A stretch of 64,000 bases of DNA from Clostridiaceae bacterium M8S5. Its GTDB lineage: Bacteria > Bacillota > Clostridia > Tissierellales > MCWD3. The DNA lies in the NCBI GenBank assembly GCA_029227815.1, contig CP118523.1, positions 4,278,001 to 4,342,000 of the forward strand. The letters are read 5' to 3'. The first letter of the stretch is position 1, and the number at the start of each line of letters is the position of its first letter. The translations under genes and the position numbers were made by a program. The notes under the pieces were generated by a model. It was given only the letters and a program-made list of their open reading frames with translations. It was not told the origin of the DNA and made no database searches. Positions 35,583 through 43,400 of the stretch are shown in pieces.

Positions 35583-35953
35583 TTGTTGTTAGAAATTATG
35601 CTATACTGATATCAGAAATCAACCCTTACTATTTATCTCTTCGCATTAAAATAGTTTGACAAATAAACAGATTTATGTATTAAACCTCTTCTTTGGTGAT
35701 TTATAAGCTCATTGTTTTCTTATTTAGTTTATGATAAACTATTATTGCTAATTTCTTCTAATGAATCTTAAAAGTTCCTATAACAGTAGAACCCCGAGTG
35801 AAATAGGTATCATTCACTAGGCATAGTGCAGTAATTATTAGTATTAAAGTTAATGATGGATGGGGAATTAGTGATATTAATGTTAATCCTCTATGTATTG
35901 GTGAAAAAGGTTATTTAAGTAAATAAAATACAGGATATTTGGAGGTATAGCTT
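35583..35953. other. Intergenic region with a possible short coding remnant
   Basis: A plus-strand frame at about 35807-35926 reads SIKVNDGWGISDINVNPLC and ends in a stop, but has no start codon or ribosome binding site. It may be the end of a lost gene. Otherwise AT-rich. Confidence 0.35.
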
Positions 35954-36370
35954 TTGAATAATAAAAAACGATTAATAATCGCCACAGTAATTATCATTAT
36001 TGTAATAATTTTAGGATACTATTATGCAAATAAAGAAGATAATTTTTTTGTTATAAAAGAAATAAAAATATGCAATACGCCTGTAGGTGATAGCCATATA
36101 TCTTTAAAAAATGAAAAGTTAATTAATGAATTTAATGATAAATTTCAAGTATTAATTAAAGATGAAAATATTAAAGCTATTGAATCTGATATAAAAGGTT
36201 GGAAATACAGAGTAACTATTTTCTATAATGGATACTCAAGTGATGATTATATATTTCTGGAACACCTTGTAAATTTCGATGGTAAATGGCATACTATGAA
36301 TCACTCGGCCATCCGTTTTCTAGATGAGTTTTTTCATGATTACAATAATAATAAAAGAAATAATAACTAA
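35954..36370 (+). CDS. Hypothetical protein with N-terminal membrane anchor
   Basis: 138 residues. The start is TTG at 35954 with GGAGG 8 bases upstream. Residues 5-25 form one transmembrane helix (LIIATVIIIIVIILGYYYA); the remainder is predicted extracytoplasmic and hydrophilic with no cysteine lipobox. I recognise no family. A single-gene unit ended by a strong terminator. Confidence 0.65.
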   Translation: MNNKKRLIIATVIIIIVIILGYYYANKEDNFFVIKEIKICNTPVGDSHISLKNEKLINEFNDKFQVLIKDENIKAIESDIKGWKYRVTIFYNGYSSDDYIFLEHLVNFDGKWHTMNHSAIRFLDEFFHDYNNNKRNNN

Positions 36371-36391
36371 AAATTTATCCTTATTAGTATT

Positions 36392-36430
36392 ATTTAAACC
36401 CCTCAAATCAATTATATAAGGGGTTTAAAT
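36392..36430 (+). terminator. Terminator after the anchored hypothetical protein
   Basis: ATTTAAACCCCT / AGGGGTTTAAAT stem with a loop of about 15 bases. Confidence 0.7.
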
Positions 36431-36535
36431 AATTTATCATCTTACTTTCTAGATGTAAATCCATAATACTTATTCCTATATTATTTCTGTACTTAAAATG
36501 TATAAGTTAGATTATTTATATTATTCTATTCAGTC

Positions 36536-37105
36536 TTATTTTAGTAGTTTTCTTTTTTGAATTTCATTATCTATATACTCATAGACTCTTTTTATCTCAT
36601 CTTCATAATTATTATCAATTTCAAAGTACTTAACATTATCTTTTCCACATTTATGCCTGAATTTTTCATGTTTATTTATAAAGTGTGATATTGGTCTATC
36701 CTCTGGATATATTCTTTTTTCTACAACACTTCTAAAGCCTATGATATTTGATTCATATTTTTCTTTAATATACCTATTTGAAAATCCTATATATACTGAT
36801 ATTATATCTCTTAAGTATTGTTTATCAAAGGCATCCACTAAACTCGGCAATATATAGCATCCTTCTATTACTAGATGTTGCTCATTTTCTATAGCTGTCT
36901 TTATCATTTCTCTAACTATTGGCCAAAGCTTATCAGCTATAACTTCTTCACTATCCATAGGTGTAAATCCACATTCCTTGTTACTTCTGTATAGTCCCAT
37001 CTTTAAGTGATCCATAGATAAATAAGGTATTTTGTATTTCTCAAGTAGTTTTTGAGACATAGCTGTCTTTCCTGTACAACTGTATCCTCCTATCAAAATT
37101 ATCAT
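36536..37105 (-). CDS. P-loop kinase-like protein (2-phosphoglycerate kinase / zeta-toxin-like)
   Basis: 189 residues with a Walker A loop at the start (IGGYSCTGKTAMSQKLL) and YLSMDHLKMGLYRSN, which resembles the 2-phosphoglycerate kinase and adenylate-kinase-like families; HLVIEGCYILPSLV corresponds to strand 3. Substrate cannot be assigned. No antitoxin gene is adjacent, which argues against a zeta toxin. AAGGGAGAG precedes the ATG. Confidence 0.72.
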   Translation of the reverse strand: MIILIGGYSCTGKTAMSQKLLEKYKIPYLSMDHLKMGLYRSNKECGFTPMDSEEVIADKLWPIVREMIKTAIENEQHLVIEGCYILPSLVDAFDKQYLRDIISVYIGFSNRYIKEKYESNIIGFRSVVEKRIYPEDRPISHFINKHEKFRHKCGKDNVKYFEIDNNYEDEIKRVYEYIDNEIQKRKLLK

Positions 37106-37210
37106 ATATATCTCTCCCTTTATGTTTTATTTCATATATTACTTTGTAAATATATATGGAGTACTTTTGTTATACTATCTATCTCACGTTCATTATTATC
37201 ATTTACCACT

Positions 37211-38278
37211 TTAAGCTTTATTTTTTTGTCTTCTATTATAGTCCTTTTTTCTTTGTGATAGTATTTTTAGCTCTCGTAGCATTTTTTTATATCTATTATA
37301 CCTCTGTTGCGTTATCTTACCTGTTTTTATAGCTTCTATTATAGCACAACCTTCTTCACTACCATGAGTGCAATTACTAAATTTGCACTCTCTTTCAAGC
37401 TCTATTATATCTGAAAAAATCAGATTTAAATCTTCAACGTCTGCCCAAAGTTGAACTTCTTTTATTCCGGGTGTATCTATTATCATACCTCCTGAAGGAT
37501 GTATAAATATCTGTCTATTTGTAGTTGTATGCTTTCCCTTACCAGAAGCTTCGCTTACTTGATTTGTCTTTTGCATATTTTCATTAAACAATGCATTTAG
37601 TAGTGTTGATTTACCTACACCTGATGAACCTAATAACGCTATCGTCTTTCCCTTCTTTAAATATGGATTAATAGAGTCTAGTCCTTCTCTTGTCACAGAG
37701 CTAACTGCTATTACTTCTATCTCTTTATCTGCTTCCTTAGCTATATCTACATAGTGCTGATAATTTGTACACAAATCTTTCTTAGTTAGTACTATTATAG
37801 TCTTTACTTTGGATTTCTTAGCTAGTATCAAAAATCTTTCTATCCTAGATATATTAAAGTTACTATCTAGACCTGAAAGTATCATTATATAATCTAAGTT
37901 CGATGCTATAACCTGAGCCTGTGTACTACCACCAACTATTAATCCTCCACGTATTTTTCTTCCTCCTGATATAGGCATTTTTCGAGAAAAGGTATTTCTT
38001 CTTTTTAGGACATGTAATATCTCTGCTTTATCTTGCTCTATGTTTCTAGCTATAACAAAGTCTCCAACTGCTGGGTAATCACTGCTTTGTTTGACTTTAT
38101 GTCTAAATTTGCCTCTAACCAAACCACTTATTGATCCTGCCTCCGTTAAAATAGTATATATATTCCCTGTTAGTCCAATAACTCTTGCTGGATATTGTCC
38201 ACTAACATCTTTATATTTTTTGAATTCTTTTTTTAATTTATCATTATATCCATAATCTTCTAACATGATTTTATTCAT
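37211..38278 (-). CDS. rsgA: Ribosome small-subunit-dependent GTPase A
   Basis: 355 residues; circularly permuted GTPase that helps mature the 30S subunit. An N-terminal OB fold precedes the permuted G motifs: G4 LTKKDL, G5-like AVSSVT, G1 GSSGVGKSTLLNAL, G3 DTPG. The C-terminal zinc finger has the Cys-His pattern CKFSNCTHGSEEGC. AGGAGG precedes the ATG. Single-gene unit. Confidence 0.95.
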   Translation of the reverse strand: MNKIMLEDYGYNDKLKKEFKKYKDVSGQYPARVIGLTGNIYTILTEAGSISGLVRGKFRHKVKQSSDYPAVGDFVIARNIEQDKAEILHVLKRRNTFSRKMPISGGRKIRGGLIVGGSTQAQVIASNLDYIMILSGLDSNFNISRIERFLILAKKSKVKTIIVLTKKDLCTNYQHYVDIAKEADKEIEVIAVSSVTREGLDSINPYLKKGKTIALLGSSGVGKSTLLNALFNENMQKTNQVSEASGKGKHTTTNRQIFIHPSGGMIIDTPGIKEVQLWADVEDLNLIFSDIIELERECKFSNCTHGSEEGCAIIEAIKTGKITQQRYNRYKKMLRELKILSQRKKDYNRRQKNKA

Positions 38279-38301
38279 TTTTACCTCCTAAATTAAATAG
38301 A

Positions 38302-38338
38302 AAAAGGAATAGTCAAGAAACTCTTGATTATTCCTTTT
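38302..38338. terminator. Strong symmetrical terminator upstream of rsgA
   Basis: 17-bp stem AAAAGGAATAGTCAAGA / TCTTGATTATTCCTTTT. It lies just upstream of the rsgA start, so it would end transcripts entering from the remnant region to the right. Confidence 0.75.
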
Positions 38339-38431
38339 AGTCCAATTTTAAGTATCACAATTAAGCACATCAAAATATGTGTTTAATTTGCAATAAAATT
38401 CATCTAATAAAATGATCAAAAAGCCTTTGAT

Positions 38432-38488
38432 TTACTGGTATACCACCATTTCAATTTTCTCTTGAATCGTATCTGCCATATTTGCCAC
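38432..38488 (-). CDS. Possible 18-residue small protein
   Basis: GTG at 38488 with AAAGGAAGTGAT upstream; encodes MANMADTIQEKIEMVVYQ. The ribosome binding site is good but the frame is very short and no family is known. It lies between a kinase remnant and a terminator, so it may itself be a remnant. Confidence 0.3.
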   Translation of the reverse strand: MANMADTIQEKIEMVVYQ

Positions 38489-38553
38489 TTGATCACTTCC
38501 TTTCAGAGGTATTTTTTTGTTTATTACTATATTATATTATATTTTTTAGTATT

Positions 38554-38715
38554 TTACAATTCACATATCAGTCTAACTTCAAACATTGTTTCATCATCAT
38601 TGCTCTTCACTGTAACTTTTCTTTCATGTATATCTATTATCCGTTTTACTATAGAAAGCCCCAAGCCCGAACTGTGCTTCTTATCTCCTTTATAGAAATA
38701 GTCAAATATATATAT
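38554..38715 (-). pseudogene. C-terminal remnant of a sensor histidine kinase
   Basis: The minus strand reads FYKGDKKHSSGLGLSIVKRI and continues IIDIHERKVTVKSNDDETMFEVRLICEL before a stop. This is the G2 box and end of a HATPase domain. Nothing upstream encodes the rest of a kinase; the sequence degenerates before the repeat element at 38790. Confidence 0.75.
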
Positions 38716-38766
38716 GTAATATCTCTTAAGAAATAGGTTCCTGATAGTTTATTACCTGATAAAAAA

Positions 38767-38786
38767 ACTGCTTAGATTTAAGCAGT
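38767..38786 (-). terminator. Terminator hairpin, left flank of repeat copy B
   Basis: ACTGCTTA / TAAGCAGT with seven T on the minus strand. It probably terminates the phosphotransferase gene; a near-identical hairpin lies at 38942-38960. Confidence 0.65.
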
Positions 38787-38789
38787 CTT

Positions 38790-38941
38790 AGATTGATGAC
38801 AAAGTCATCAAGATAGCAGACTTTAGTAAAAGTTCAATTTCAAGGCGTGTTAAAATTGAGTAGCAGAGCTTACTTAGAGGTAAGTGAGCAACGGAAATTT
38901 TAACACGGGCGCAGAAATTGGGCTTTTGTCTACGGTCTGAA
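38790..38941. repeat. Dispersed hairpin repeat, copy B (full length)
   Basis: About 152 bp. Starts AGATTGATGACAAAGTCATC and ends GGGCTTTTGTCTACGGTCTG. Apart from its first 25 bases, which form a small hairpin of their own (GATGAC/GTCATC), the element is one long imperfect palindrome: CAGACTTTAGTAAAAG pairs with CTTTTGTCTACGGTCTG, GTGTTAAAATT with AATTTTAACAC, and the tip is CTTAC/GTAAG. No coding capacity. Resembles a MITE. Confidence 0.8.
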
Positions 38942-38960
38942 ACTGCTTAATTTAAGCAGT
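38942..38960. repeat. Hairpin duplicated at right flank of copy B
   Basis: ACTGCTTAATTTAAGCAGT, a direct copy (one base shorter) of the terminator hairpin at 38767-38786. Confidence 0.6.
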
Positions 38961-38984
38961 CTGTATTAAATATTCCATTTAGTA

Positions 38985-39875
38985 TTAATTTATATTAAGT
39001 ATTCTCTCTAAACGTTTATATAACTCTCCGCTCTTTAATATCTTTAAAGATTCTTTCCCCCATACCGGGAAACACTTTCTTTCGTACGCAAACATTAGAT
39101 TTATTAATATAGATATCCCATCATCAATTATTTTTTCATCCTCATTAAACTCACCATATTCGTCCAAAAATGCTTTTCTTGATGCTGGTGACAAAGCAGT
39201 ACAAACATTCCTAATATCACTATATCTATAACCCTTACCCATCAAGTTATAATCATACATCAAAGCTTCTGTCTTGTCCTTTCTGACTATAAGATTTGTC
39301 CAATAAAAATCATTATACGTCATAGTTAACTTAATGCTTGATATTATGTTCATAAGTTCATTAAAATTATCTAACAATAAACTCCAAACTTTATTGTCCT
39401 GTTCACTAGTTTTATCCTTTAGTCTAATTATACTATCTTTTTTAATGATGTTATGTTCACAATATAAATCTTCCAAATTTAAAACGTGCTGACCTTGATT
39501 ATGTAATGTTTTATACCATTTAGCTATTTTTCTAGCTATATAGCAATCATCAAGATCATCTGTAATACCAAGTCTATATATACTACTTTCACATATATCT
39601 TCTAATAGCAAACTTTTGTTTGTATGTTCAATAAGTCTTATTGTAGGTACTTTTATAGAATTAAGTATCTTATAATTACTTATCTCTCTAGCAAACTGAT
39701 TATCTGAAAAGTACTTTATTACATATGCATTATCATTAGCAATAACTCTATAAACATGTACACCATTCTTTTCCCGTATCATATTAAGTACTATATTATC
39801 ATTATTAATTCCCATATTAAGCAATTCATTTTTTAGAATATCTGTTATATTATCATTGTGGTCAATGGTAATCAT
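38985..39875 (-). CDS. Aminoglycoside phosphotransferase (APH/ChoK) family protein
   Basis: 296 residues with a protein-kinase-like fold. The catalytic loop is TYNDFYWTNLIV (Asp then Asn) and the metal-binding Asp is in LMYDYNLMG, as in APH-type kinases, though the usual HGDL is replaced by YNDF. An N-terminal VYRVIANDNAYVIKYF matches the ATP lysine strand. Substrate unknown; antibiotic resistance should not be assumed. GGGGG precedes the ATG. Confidence 0.78.
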   Translation of the reverse strand: MITIDHNDNITDILKNELLNMGINNDNIVLNMIREKNGVHVYRVIANDNAYVIKYFSDNQFAREISNYKILNSIKVPTIRLIEHTNKSLLLEDICESSIYRLGITDDLDDCYIARKIAKWYKTLHNQGQHVLNLEDLYCEHNIIKKDSIIRLKDKTSEQDNKVWSLLLDNFNELMNIISSIKLTMTYNDFYWTNLIVRKDKTEALMYDYNLMGKGYRYSDIRNVCTALSPASRKAFLDEYGEFNEDEKIIDDGISILINLMFAYERKCFPVWGKESLKILKSGELYKRLERILNIN

Positions 39876-39950
39876 ATTTCAACCCCCTATATTGCCAGAT
39901 TACTTTATTCTTACTATATACCAACATTCTAATTTATTATCTCTACCACT

Positions 39951-40286
39951 TTACCAATTTTTATTTCCCCATTCATGCATAGCTTCCAATATCGGCATTA
40001 CTGTATGTCCTTTTTCGTTAAGTGAATATTCTACTTTTGGTGGAATTTCATTGTACTGCTTTCTATCCACTAATTCATCTCGTTCTAGCTCTTTAAGTTT
40101 TTGACTTAATATCTTGTGTGTTATTCCTGGCATCAATCTTCTAAGCTCATTATATCTAAGTGTCCCTTTCTTTCCTAGATTCCAAAGTATAACCAGCTTC
40201 CATTTGCCCCCTATTATGGACAATGTATGCTCTAAACAACATTTTAATTTCCCATTTTCATCTATTCTAATTTCAGATTTACTCAT
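39951..40286 (-). CDS. HxlR family transcriptional regulator
   Basis: 111 residues from the ATG at 40286, which follows GGAGG; an in-frame ATG upstream has no such site. The HxlR winged helix is complete: CLEHTLSIIGGKWKLVILWNL ... RYNELRRLMPGITHKILSQKLKELERDELV. Tandem Cys16-Cys17 next to the helix recalls redox-sensing members such as YodB and HypR, but the sensing mode is not proven. Divergent from a nitroreductase gene; a 39-bp motif in between also occurs upstream of the VOC gene at 51757. Confidence 0.9.
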   Translation of the reverse strand: MSKSEIRIDENGKLKCCLEHTLSIIGGKWKLVILWNLGKKGTLRYNELRRLMPGITHKILSQKLKELERDELVDRKQYNEIPPKVEYSLNEKGHTVMPILEAMHEWGNKNW

Positions 40287-40302
40287 TTTTTCTCCTCCAT
40301 AG

Positions 40303-40341
40303 CTATCCTTTTGGATAGAGTCTATCAAAAAGGTGCATACT
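40303..40341. promoter_or_regulatory. Candidate HxlR operator (copy 1)
   Basis: CTATC-CTTTT-GGATAG, then CTATC-AAAAAG-GTGCATACT. A nearly identical 39-bp block lies at 51638-51676. It sits between the HxlR start and the nitroreductase, where an operator for both would be expected. Confidence 0.6.
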
Positions 40342-40434
40342 AGTAAATTATATCGTCCTAATATAAAATATTATATATCAATACTAAATATTTTATCAAG
40401 ATTTTGAAATGCATATTATAAAAGGAGGTTCTTT

Positions 40435-40944
40435 ATGAATACACTTGATTGTATATTAAACCGTAGAAGCATAAGAAAATACACTGATGAAGCTATATCA
40501 GAAGAAAAAATCAAAGAAATTTTAAAAGCTAGTATGTATGCACCATCTGGTGGTAATGCAAGACCATGGAGCTTTGTGGTCATTAAAAACAAAGATACCC
40601 TTAAGAAAATAACTGAGTTACATCCTTATTCAAAACCATTACTCGGTGCTGATTGCGCTATTATAGTTTGTGGAGATATGAAAAAGGAAAAATATAAGGG
40701 CTTATGGATTCAAGATTGCTCAGCTGCTACACAAAACATATTATTATCTGCAACAGAGCTAGGAATAGGCTCTGTATGGTTAGGGGTATATCCTGAAACA
40801 GATAGAGTTGATGGTATAAGAGAGCTTATTAATGCGCCAGAAAACATAATACCTTTCTCTATAGTAGCATTAGGTTATCCAGCAGAAGAAAAAAGCATAC
40901 CAGATAGGTTTGAAGAAAACAATATTCATTACAACGTATGGTAA
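40435..40944 (+). CDS. Nitroreductase family protein, short form
   Basis: 169-residue FMN-dependent nitroreductase. FMN-binding NRRSIRKYTDEAISEEKIKEILKASMYAPSGGNARPWSFVVI is typical of the NfnB-like short group, and ELGIGSVWLGVYPE is the second cofactor motif. AAAGGAGG precedes the ATG. Divergent from HxlR, a common arrangement in Firmicutes in which the regulator derepresses the reductase under electrophile or oxidant stress (known for HxlR relatives; inferred here). Confidence 0.9.
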   Translation: MNTLDCILNRRSIRKYTDEAISEEKIKEILKASMYAPSGGNARPWSFVVIKNKDTLKKITELHPYSKPLLGADCAIIVCGDMKKEKYKGLWIQDCSAATQNILLSATELGIGSVWLGVYPETDRVDGIRELINAPENIIPFSIVALGYPAEEKSIPDRFEENNIHYNVW

Positions 40945-40957
40945 ACTATATTTAATA

Positions 40958-40980
40958 ATAGGCTGCCTTTTGGCAGCCTT
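40958..40980 (+). terminator. Hairpin after the nitroreductase gene
   Basis: GGCTGCC-TTTT-GGCAGCC stem; copy C of the repeat starts immediately after it. Confidence 0.6.
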
Positions 40981-41126
40981 AGATTGATGACAAAGTCATC
41001 AAGATAGCAGACTATAGTAAAAGTTCCAGTGGGGGCGTATTTAAATTGAGTAGCGGAGCTTACTTAGAAGTAAGTCAGCCGGAAATTTAACTACAACGCA
41101 GAAATTGGGCTTTTGTCTACAGTCTG
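40981..41126. repeat. Dispersed hairpin repeat, copy C
   Basis: Starts AGATTGATGACAAAGTCATC and ends CTTTTGTCTACAGTCTG. Its first 33 bases are almost identical to copy B; the middle is diverged but keeps the long palindrome and the GAGCTTACTTAGAAGTAAG tip. Flanked by hairpins on both sides, though these two differ from each other. Confidence 0.78.
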
Positions 41127-41150
41127 AAACCTAAAAGGTTTAACTTTTTT
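41127..41150 (+). terminator. Terminator hairpin right of copy C
   Basis: AAACCT-AAA-AGGTTT followed by AACTTTTTT. Confidence 0.6.
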
Positions 41151-41156
41151 ATAAGG

Positions 41157-42350
41157 CTATTTATATTTCTCTTCTAGCTTTTTTTTCTTTTCAATCTCTT
41201 CATTTAGACCAGGTATAACATATTCTTCAATATCTTTTATATAAAAATATTTATCACCTTTACCTAAAGAAATAACTCTAATCTTGTTAAATTCTAAAAA
41301 TCCGTTTTTAAAATCATAATATCCAGAAAGGAAGTATCTATATATAACTGGGAAATGGAAGTATTCAAGGTATGGACTTCCCCCACCTCTAGGATTGCTA
41401 TCTAAATCCATTTTGTACTTTTCTCTTAAATCCCCTGATGAAATCCAATCTTTCTCGTTAATTTTAAAATTAATAGGATTAGGTAGTAATCTATCTTTTA
41501 TATATGCATTCACTTGTTCCTCTGCATATTGGCCTACATCCATTTTTCTTATCCAATCAGTATATACCTGTCCAAATGTATTCGCATACCACGACTGAGA
41601 AAATTCGCCATTATAAGTACCACCTAATGATGACATTAGTTCAGAAGTATCGCTAAATAATTCGTATAGTTCACTTCTTGTGTTAGTATGAGAAACACCA
41701 TCATAAGACCAAGTTATTTTTTCCTTTAAATTCTCTTGTTTTTTTATATCATAACACACCTGAGTTGACTCAAAATTACCCTCTACTGAGTGTTTAAAAT
41801 ATACTACATACTGGTTTTCTTTTGGATGTCCTCGCAAAATTTTGTATCCAGAATATTTACCAGTCCCATTTATAGTACTATATTGTAATTCTAACGTTGG
41901 ATGCGGTATCCCTGCATTTTCATTAATTGCCTTAACTGAACAAGTTTTAGAATCCCACTCAACTACAAAGCCAAACGCTTCTAGTACTTTACGAATAGGG
42001 CAATATGTTTTACCCTCTTTTAATATCGCTAATGTATCATTTTCGATTTTTTCATCATTTACGATTATATATTTTTCTCCTATAGGCGCATAAACCTTAA
42101 CACCATCATATGTAGCAAATGGCAACTTCTTTTCGTTATCCCATTCCACAACAGCTCCAAATGCTTCTAACGTTGCTCTAAATGGAACTTGAGTTCTGCT
42201 ATTTTCATCCACAAAAGGAAAACCAGTATCTTTAGAATATTCAACATTATACTCATTAATTGATACATTTATGTTTCCCTGAGAATATGCTATAACAGTA
42301 AGCATACACAAAACAAAAACCATTATAAACCCCTTACATGCTTTTTTCAT
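41157..42350 (-). CDS. Secreted protein with N-terminal copper amine oxidase N-domain
   Basis: 397 residues. Signal peptide KKACKGFIMVFVLCMLTVIAYSQG, then a Cu_amine_oxidN1 stalk domain (GFPFVDENSRTQVPFRATLEAFGAVVEW ... KTYCPIRKVLEAFGFVVEWD, residues about 40-140), then an unrecognised C-terminal domain of about 250 residues. Compared with the protein at 11941, the stalk domain is at the N-terminal end rather than the C-terminal end. GGAGAGAAGG precedes the ATG. Probably a cell-surface protein. Confidence 0.8.
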   Translation of the reverse strand: MKKACKGFIMVFVLCMLTVIAYSQGNINVSINEYNVEYSKDTGFPFVDENSRTQVPFRATLEAFGAVVEWDNEKKLPFATYDGVKVYAPIGEKYIIVNDEKIENDTLAILKEGKTYCPIRKVLEAFGFVVEWDSKTCSVKAINENAGIPHPTLELQYSTINGTGKYSGYKILRGHPKENQYVVYFKHSVEGNFESTQVCYDIKKQENLKEKITWSYDGVSHTNTRSELYELFSDTSELMSSLGGTYNGEFSQSWYANTFGQVYTDWIRKMDVGQYAEEQVNAYIKDRLLPNPINFKINEKDWISSGDLREKYKMDLDSNPRGGGSPYLEYFHFPVIYRYFLSGYYDFKNGFLEFNKIRVISLGKGDKYFYIKDIEEYVIPGLNEEIEKKKKLEEKYK

Positions 42351-42422
42351 TTAACCTTCTCTCCTTAGAAATATAAAATTGAAATTTCCTTATAATTCAT
42401 GAAATTTCTACATATTATTATA

Positions 42423-42627
42423 TTATATGGTGATATGTTTTTCAAACATTACTTTAATCACATTCAACAAGGGGATTATTTTATATTTTTGTAGTCTGCT
42501 TTTGTTCAAAATATCAAATACTAAGCTGGATTTACCTGAGCCACTCACTCCTGTGACAGCCACAAATTTATTTTTAGGAATATTAGCAACATTGTTTTTT
42601 AAGTTGTGAACATGAGCATTCTTAATT
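42423..42627 (-). pseudogene. Remnant of a UvrA-like ABC ATPase N-terminus
   Basis: The minus strand reads [20 protein letters not shown] and then [20 protein letters not shown], the unmistakable start of UvrA-family proteins with its Walker A loop, followed by about 25 unrelated residues and a stop. A full protein would need 750-950 residues. No start with a ribosome binding site is present. Confidence 0.8.
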
Positions 42628-42694
42628 ATGTGAAAAAGCCATTTTATTGAATTTGAAAGAATTTTCTGTTAAAATCAACAAAGGAGGTGGTTTT

Positions 42695-42799
42695 ATGAAA
42701 AATTATAAAATATTAAAAGAATATCTAAATTGTGATGGATATCAAAACCACCGTTTTGATCAAGCTACTCCATCATCACTAAAGGCTAATGATTATTAA
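42695..42799 (+). CDS. Putative 34-residue small protein
   Basis: ATG at 42695 with AAAGGAGGTGG ideally spaced. It encodes MKNYKILKEYLNCDGYQNHR followed by FDQATPSSLKANDY. Its stop is 20 bases before the isochorismatase-family start, which has its own ribosome binding site, so both are likely on one transcript. No family recognised; it may be a leader peptide. Confidence 0.5.
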   Translation: MKNYKILKEYLNCDGYQNHRFDQATPSSLKANDY

Positions 42800-42818
42800 C
42801 CAAAAGGAGATGTTAAAG

Positions 42819-43307
42819 ATGAGTATCGCTTTACTGATAATTGATATGCAAAAAGAATTTAACAATAATGAATCTTGTAAGAAATCTTTAAAAAATGCTT
42901 TAGAATATATCAACGAAGCCAGTAGTATGTTCCGAAATGCGAACAAACCAGTTATTATAATACAGGATGAAGAAGTAAACCATGGCCCTGATTCTGAGGG
43001 TTTTGAATTGATAGATGAGCTAGTTATTCATTCATCAGACCATAGAGTAACCAAACTTTATTCAAATGCATTTTGGAAAACAAGCTTGGCGGATTTACTT
43101 AAGTCACTTGAAGTGAATTTTGTTGTAATCAGTGGTTTCGCAGCAGAGCACTGCGTTTTATTTTCTTTAAACGGAGCTTTAGAAAGAGGTTTTAATGCTT
43201 CTATTCTTCAAAATGGTATTGCAGGATTTGATGAAGAAATCATCAAACAAACTCAATTATGTAGACCAATTATAAGTTTAGAAGCTTTGGATTATATCCT
43301 TAGTTAA
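42819..43307 (+). CDS. Isochorismatase-family cysteine hydrolase
   Basis: 162 residues. The catalytic triad of the family is visible: Asp9 in LLIIDMQKEF, Lys79 in RVTKLYSNAF and Cys112 in VISGFAAEHCVLFSL. Related enzymes hydrolyse nicotinamide, isochorismate or other amides; the substrate is not predictable here. The ATG at 42819 follows AAAGGAG; an earlier in-frame ATG at 42789 overlaps the upstream small frame. Confidence 0.88.
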   Translation: MSIALLIIDMQKEFNNNESCKKSLKNALEYINEASSMFRNANKPVIIIQDEEVNHGPDSEGFELIDELVIHSSDHRVTKLYSNAFWKTSLADLLKSLEVNFVVISGFAAEHCVLFSLNGALERGFNASILQNGIAGFDEEIIKQTQLCRPIISLEALDYILS

Positions 43308-43359
43308 AGCACTGTTTGGTAAGTTTACAGACTGATATATTTATATTAATTAAACCACT

Positions 43360-43391
43360 TAACCCACTGATAAAATTCTATCAGTGGGTTA
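43360..43391. terminator. Bidirectional terminator
   Basis: TAACCCACTGATA / TATCAGTGGGTTA stem between convergent genes. Confidence 0.78.
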
Positions 43392-43400
43392 TTATAGTTA

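Noticed and set aside
36536-37105. Zeta-toxin-like kinase of a toxin-antitoxin system
   Set aside because: No adjacent antitoxin gene; the 2-phosphoglycerate-kinase-like opening fits better.
38985-39875. Aminoglycoside resistance gene
   Set aside because: Only the fold family is supported; the catalytic loop differs from known resistance enzymes and the context gives no hint of resistance.
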